Positions 34,027 through 37,732 of a stretch of DNA of 37,732 nt are shown one piece after another. Every line of letters starts with the position of its first letter. Position 1 is the first letter of the stretch. The stretch covers positions 1 through 37,732 of the forward strand of contig JANJUB010000062.1 of the NCBI GenBank assembly GCA_024710805.1, written 5' to 3'. The notes under the pieces were generated by a model, which was not told where the DNA came from, did no database searches, and was given only the letters and a program-made list of their open reading frames with translations. Both the position numbers and the translations under genes were made by a program. Source of the stretch: Fimbriimonadaceae bacterium. GTDB taxonomy: Bacteria; Armatimonadota; Fimbriimonadia; Fimbriimonadales; Fimbriimonadaceae.

Positions 34027-34164
34027 ACCTACCGTTTTCGTAGGTTTTCCACCAAGGTGGGAACTTTGGTTGAAATGCCCTGCGTAGGCATAGTCGGTCC
34101 GTGCCCAAAAGGCACAAGATCTCCTAAGACACTCGAGGGCTGACCCTGGCAGCCCTTTTATTTT
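34027..34164 (+). ncRNA. Candidate structured small RNA: serial hairpins ending in a terminator
   Basis: Within 138 nt of the divergent intergenic region, four short stems follow each other on the plus strand: ACCTAC/GTAGGT (34027-34045); ACCAA/TTGGT (about 34051-34070), with an alternative CCACC/GGTGG; ATGCC/GGCAT (34075-34091); and GTGCC/GGCAC with loop CAAAA (34101-34115). An intrinsic terminator comes next. No convincing ORF or ribosome binding site is present and I do not recognise a known riboswitch core. A TTGACC at 33966 could be a -35 box but has no clear -10. It could equally be a terminated leader RNA or the remains of an upstream transcription unit. Confidence 0.35.
34136..34164 (+). 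terminator. Intrinsic terminator, plus strand
   Basis: AGGGCTG and CAGCCCT form a 7-bp stem with a 7-nt loop, followed immediately by TTTATTTT. This is the most canonical U-tract terminator in the window. It ends some plus-strand transcript before the ahcY promoter, although no plus-strand gene precedes it here. Confidence 0.75.
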
Positions 34165-34243
34165 CCGGACCTCGGTTCGGTTTTGGTTTGGATGGCTCGT
34201 TGCAGATGTTGTTTGCGGGGTGAGGAATCACCGCGTGGGAACG

Positions 34244-34249
34244 TATAAT
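34244..34249 (+). promoter_or_regulatory. -10 box of the ahcY promoter
   Basis: A perfect TATAAT immediately precedes the SAH aptamer. The predicted start (around G34256) coincides with the first base pair of the core P1 stem. No good -35 hexamer is seen at 16-18 nt spacing. Confidence 0.6.
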
Positions 34250-34252
34250 GTA

Positions 34253-34342
34253 GATGCTGAGGAGCGTTGCGATCCCTCTCCGGGACCAGGCTCAGCCATC
34301 GAAACCGCGCTCGCAATCTGATCGGTTGCGGGCGCATTTTTT
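34253..34342 (+). promoter_or_regulatory. SAH riboswitch with overlapping transcription terminator, upstream of ahcY
   Basis: The segment shows the SAH-aptamer core. The P1 arms are GATGCTGAG (34253-34261) and CTCAGCCATC (34291-34300), with the family-like strings GAGGAGCGTTGC and CCAGGCTC. The pseudoknot strand GAGCG near 34260-34266 can pair with CGCTC at 34308-34312. That same 3' strand (GCGCTCGCAA, 34307-34316) can instead pair with TTGCGGGCGC (34326-34335) and is followed by ATTTTTT, a clear intrinsic terminator. This predicts that bound SAH holds the pseudoknot, blocks the terminator and turns ahcY on. Known SAH riboswitches activate SAH-degrading genes, mostly in Proteobacteria. Confidence 0.88.
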
Positions 34343-34373
34343 GTTTCCGCTACCGGCAAACGGAGACCAACGC

Positions 34374-35789
<1,416 letters not shown>

Positions 35790-35838
35790 CCCCCCGGCGC
35801 GCCCCGCGGCGGGCGCCCCGGGCCGATCCCGACCTGCG

Positions 35839-36696
35839 ATGAGCATGAACTCCTTCCACGCCCGCCAGGGGCGGCCACGGCCTGCAGCACCGGCCAAAGG
35901 CCCGGCCGATCGCCACGGCCTGCTGCGCGTCGACCAGCTGCTGGTGGCACAGGGCCTGGCGCCCTCGCGCACCGCGGCGCGGGCGCTGATCGACGCCGGC
36001 CGGGTCAGCCATGACGGCCAGGCGGTCGTCAAGGCTGCGCTCGAACTGCCGCCCGATGCCCGCCTCGCGGTCACCCCCGACGACAGCGACCGCTTCGTCT
36101 CGCGCGGTGCGCTGAAGCTCGAAGGCGCCTTGAAGCGCAGCCTGCTCGATGTCCACGGCATCACCTGCCTCGACATCGGCCAATCCACCGGCGGTTTCAC
36201 CGACTGCCTGCTGCAGGCGGGGGCGGCAAAGGTGATCGGGGTGGAGGTGGGCCACGGCCAGCTCCACCCGCGCCTGCGCAAGGACGGCCGCTGCGTCACG
36301 CGCGAAGGCCTCAACGCCCGCCAGCTCACCGCCGCCGACCTCGGCGCGGATTTCCCGCCGCAAGGCTTCGACCTGCTGGTGTGCGACGCCAGCTTCATCT
36401 CGCTCGCCCTGCTGCTGTCGCAGTGGCCAGCGCTGCTCGCGCCCGGCGGCCACGTGCTGGCGCTGGTGAAACCGCAATTCGAAGTCGGCCCGCAGGGCCT
36501 CGCCAAGGGCGGCATCGTGCGCGATGCGGCACTGTACGCCGAGGTCGAGGCAAAGCTGCGCGCCGCCGCCCACGCCGCCGGGCTGATCATCCTCGACTGG
36601 TTCGATTCACCGATCAGCGGCGGCGACGGCAACCGCGAATTTTTCTTCCATGCCATCCGCACACCGGCTGGCGACACCGATCCGGACACCCCATGA
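35839..36696 (+). CDS. tlyA: TlyA-family rRNA methyltransferase / hemolysin A-like protein
   Basis: 285-aa protein with an N-terminal S4 RNA-binding domain (about residues 28-85: LRVDQLLVAQGLAPSRTAARALIDAGRVSHDG) and a Rossmann methyltransferase domain. The latter carries the SAM motif CLDIGQSTGGFTDCLLQAG (110-128), CDASFISL (182-189) and KPQFEVG (211-217). The family 2'-O-methylates rRNA cytidines with SAM. A lysine-rich SRGALKLEGAL motif (88-98) is typical. Either ATG 35839 or 35845 may be the start; no strong ribosome binding site is visible in the very GC-rich 49-nt gap. It overlaps metF by ATGA. The ahcY-tlyA-metF order is common in Betaproteobacteria, which fits production of SAH by methylation and its removal. 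Codons are strongly CTG/GCC-biased, unlike the pil region. Confidence 0.95.
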   Translation: MSMNSFHARQGRPRPAAPAKGPADRHGLLRVDQLLVAQGLAPSRTAARALIDAGRVSHDGQAVVKAALELPPDARLAVTPDDSDRFVSRGALKLEGALKRSLLDVHGITCLDIGQSTGGFTDCLLQAGAAKVIGVEVGHGQLHPRLRKDGRCVTREGLNARQLTAADLGADFPPQGFDLLVCDASFISLALLLSQWPALLAPGGHVLALVKPQFEVGPQGLAKGGIVRDAALYAEVEAKLRAAAHAAGLIILDWFDSPISGGDGNREFFFHAIRTPAGDTDPDTP

Positions 36697-37526
36697 GCAC
36701 CGAAATCTCGATCGAGTTCTTCCCCCCCACCACCGCCGAAGGCGCCGACAAGTTGCGCACCACCTGCGCCCGCCTGGCGGCACTGAAGCCCGCATTCTTT
36801 TCGGTCACCTACGGTGCCGGCGGCTCCACCCGCGAGCGCAGCTTCGCCACCGTCCGCGACATCACCGCTGCCGGCTTCGAAGCCGCCCCCCACCTGTCGT
36901 GCATCGGCTCCAGCCGCGACAGCATCCGCGCCATCCTGCAGGACTATGCCGATGCCGGCATCGGCCGCATCGTCGCGCTGCGCGGCGACCTGCCCTCGGG
37001 CGTACAGGACCCGGGCGAATTCCGCTACGCCAACGAACTGGTCGAATTCATCCGCGCCGAAACCGGCGGCCGCTTCCGCATCGAAGTCGCCGCCTACCCC
37101 GAGTGGCATCCGCAGGCGAAAAGCCCAAAAGACGATCTGCTCGCCTTCAAGCGCAAGGTCGCGGCCGGCGCCGACGCAGCGATCACGCAGTACTTCTACA
37201 ACCTCGACGCCTACCTGCACTTCGTCGATGCGGCGCGCAAGATGGGCATCGACATCCCGATCGTGCCCGGGATCATGCCGGTCGGCAGCTTCAGCAAGCT
37301 CGCCCGCTTCTCCGACGCCTGCGGCGCCGAGATCCCGCGCTGGATGCGCAAGACCTTCGAGAGCTACGGCGACGATGCCGAATCGGTGCGCGCGTTTGGT
37401 CTCGACGTGGTGACCCGGCTGTGCGAACGCCTGATCGCCGAAGGCGCACCCGGCCTCCACTTCTACAGCATGAACATGGCCGGCCCCACGACCGAGATCT
37501 GCCGCCGCCTCGGCCTCGCCGCCTGA
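36693..37526 (+). CDS. metF: Methylenetetrahydrofolate reductase
   Basis: Reduces 5,10-methylene-THF to 5-methyl-THF with FAD, supplying the methyl group for methionine. The 277-aa TIM-barrel protein starts MSTEISIEFFPP (catalytic-type Glu in EFFPP). It shows VTYGAGGSTRERS, HLSCIG, the GRIVALRGDLP flavin region, the family block YPEWHPQAKSPKDDLLAFKRKVAAGADAAITQYFYN, PIVPGIMPV and the C-terminal GLHFYSMN. The start codon overlaps the tlyA stop (ATGA), while a longer upstream in-frame reading would lie in tlyA. The length is normal for proteobacterial MetF. It belongs with ahcY to the activated methyl cycle. Confidence 0.97.
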   Translation: MSTEISIEFFPPTTAEGADKLRTTCARLAALKPAFFSVTYGAGGSTRERSFATVRDITAAGFEAAPHLSCIGSSRDSIRAILQDYADAGIGRIVALRGDLPSGVQDPGEFRYANELVEFIRAETGGRFRIEVAAYPEWHPQAKSPKDDLLAFKRKVAAGADAAITQYFYNLDAYLHFVDAARKMGIDIPIVPGIMPVGSFSKLARFSDACGAEIPRWMRKTFESYGDDAESVRAFGLDVVTRLCERLIAEGAPGLHFYSMNMAGPTTEICRRLGLAA

Positions 37527-37558
37527 ACCACCGCCTCCGGACCGGGTTTCCGCAGCGG

Positions 37559-37583
37559 GCCGGCGCCGTTGCTCAGCGCCGGC
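37559..37583. terminator. Hairpin between convergent metF and DUF853 genes
   Basis: GCCGGCGC and GCGCCGGC form an 8-bp stem with a 9-nt loop, over the stop codon of the convergent minus-strand gene. There is no U-tract on either side. It may act as a bidirectional transcription end. Confidence 0.4.
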
Positions 37584-37732
37584 TGCCGCCGCCGAACAAG
37601 GAGCCGAGCAGGCCGCGCACGATCTGGCGGCCGATGCTGCTGCCGATGGTGCGCGTCACCGTCTTCGCCGCGATCTGCACGAGGCCGTCGCGCTGCCCGC
37701 CACGCGGCCCGGTCGAGCCGAACAGGATGTCG
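37573..37732 (-). CDS. C-terminal end of a DUF853/HerA-like ATPase gene (partial)
   Basis: The last 52 residues before the TGA at 37573 read in frame from the window edge: [18 protein letters not shown], then an Ala/Lys helix and [20 protein letters not shown]. Such an ending is familiar from proteobacterial DUF853 (helicase HerA-like, NTP-binding) proteins. The ATPase domain lies outside the window, so this assignment rests on the tail pattern and on the frequent neighbourhood of metF in Betaproteobacteria. It is convergent with metF. Confidence 0.6.
   Translation of the reverse strand, partial: DILFGSTGPRGGQRDGLVQIAAKTVTRTIGSSIGRQIVRGLLGSLFGGGSRR

Noticed and set aside
34000..34165. c-di-GMP, SAM, ZTP, fluoride or 6S/SRP RNA
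   Set aside because: None of the core consensus strings that I know for these families is visible on either strand, so the hairpin array is left unassigned.
34254..34373. Upstream in-frame start giving ahcY 40 extra residues
   Set aside because: The extra codons lie in the SAH aptamer and its terminator, and the true start at 34374 has a GGAG site and family-typical N-terminus.

Overview
ORGANISM. About 34 kb of this window (positions 1 to roughly 33.9 kb, every gene on the minus strand) reads as one chromosomal segment of a diderm environmental bacterium. My best guess is Armatimonadota (Fimbriimonadia-like). The clues are prepilin leaders of the type Ala|FTLIELLVVIAIIAILAA, a pilMNOPQ cluster linked to aroK-aroB, very large secreted proteins behind pseudopilins, and frequent CGA/GGA codons. 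No database was searched, so the phylum is an inference. The last ~2-3.5 kb (plus strand ahcY-tlyA-metF and a convergent partial DUF853 gene) has the gene order, SAH riboswitch and CTG/GCC-rich codon use of a betaproteobacterium. The window may therefore be a chimeric contig or, less likely, contain a transfer. LAYOUT, in the direction of transcription (minus strand, right to left). (1) Type IV pilus motor and processing: pilB (extension ATPase), pilT (retraction ATPase), pilC (platform), pilD (prepilin peptidase/methylase). (2) Pilin-like block in the order known for FimU-PilV-PilW-PilX-PilY1 tip complexes: a 288-aa prepilin, then unusually large pilin-like proteins of 637, 718 and 1043 aa, then two secreted beta-propeller proteins of 1567 and ~2246 aa in the PilY1 position. 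Most junctions overlap by 1-4 nt. (3) After a GC-rich hairpin and a promoter with a perfect operator-like dyad: pilM, pilN, pilO, a PilP-like lipoprotein, a stand-alone secretin N-domain protein and the secretin PilQ. PilO, PilP, the N-domain protein and PilQ all carry glycine-rich low-complexity segments. (4) A strong hairpin, then aroK, aroB, a 68-aa membrane protein and a truncated Ser/Thr kinase-fold protein lacking the key catalytic residues, joined by three successive ATGA overlaps. (5) 33.86-34.37 kb: divergent intergenic region with a possible pilB promoter, a multi-hairpin plus-strand RNA candidate ending in an intrinsic terminator, and an SAH riboswitch with its own terminator in front of ahcY. 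(6) ahcY, tlyA, metF and the 3' end of a DUF853 gene. HOW IT WORKS TOGETHER. Groups 1-3 would build a nearly complete type IV pilus: cytoplasmic motors, inner-membrane alignment complex, outer-membrane secretin and a probable tip-adhesin complex. No ordinary small major pilin is obvious, so it may be encoded elsewhere, or the 288-aa prepilin fills that role. The giant minor-pilin/propeller block is the most novel part: a candidate PilY1-type tip adhesin or secretion system with calcium-loop-like motifs in several components. Group 6 belongs to the activated methyl cycle (SAH removal and methyl-THF supply).
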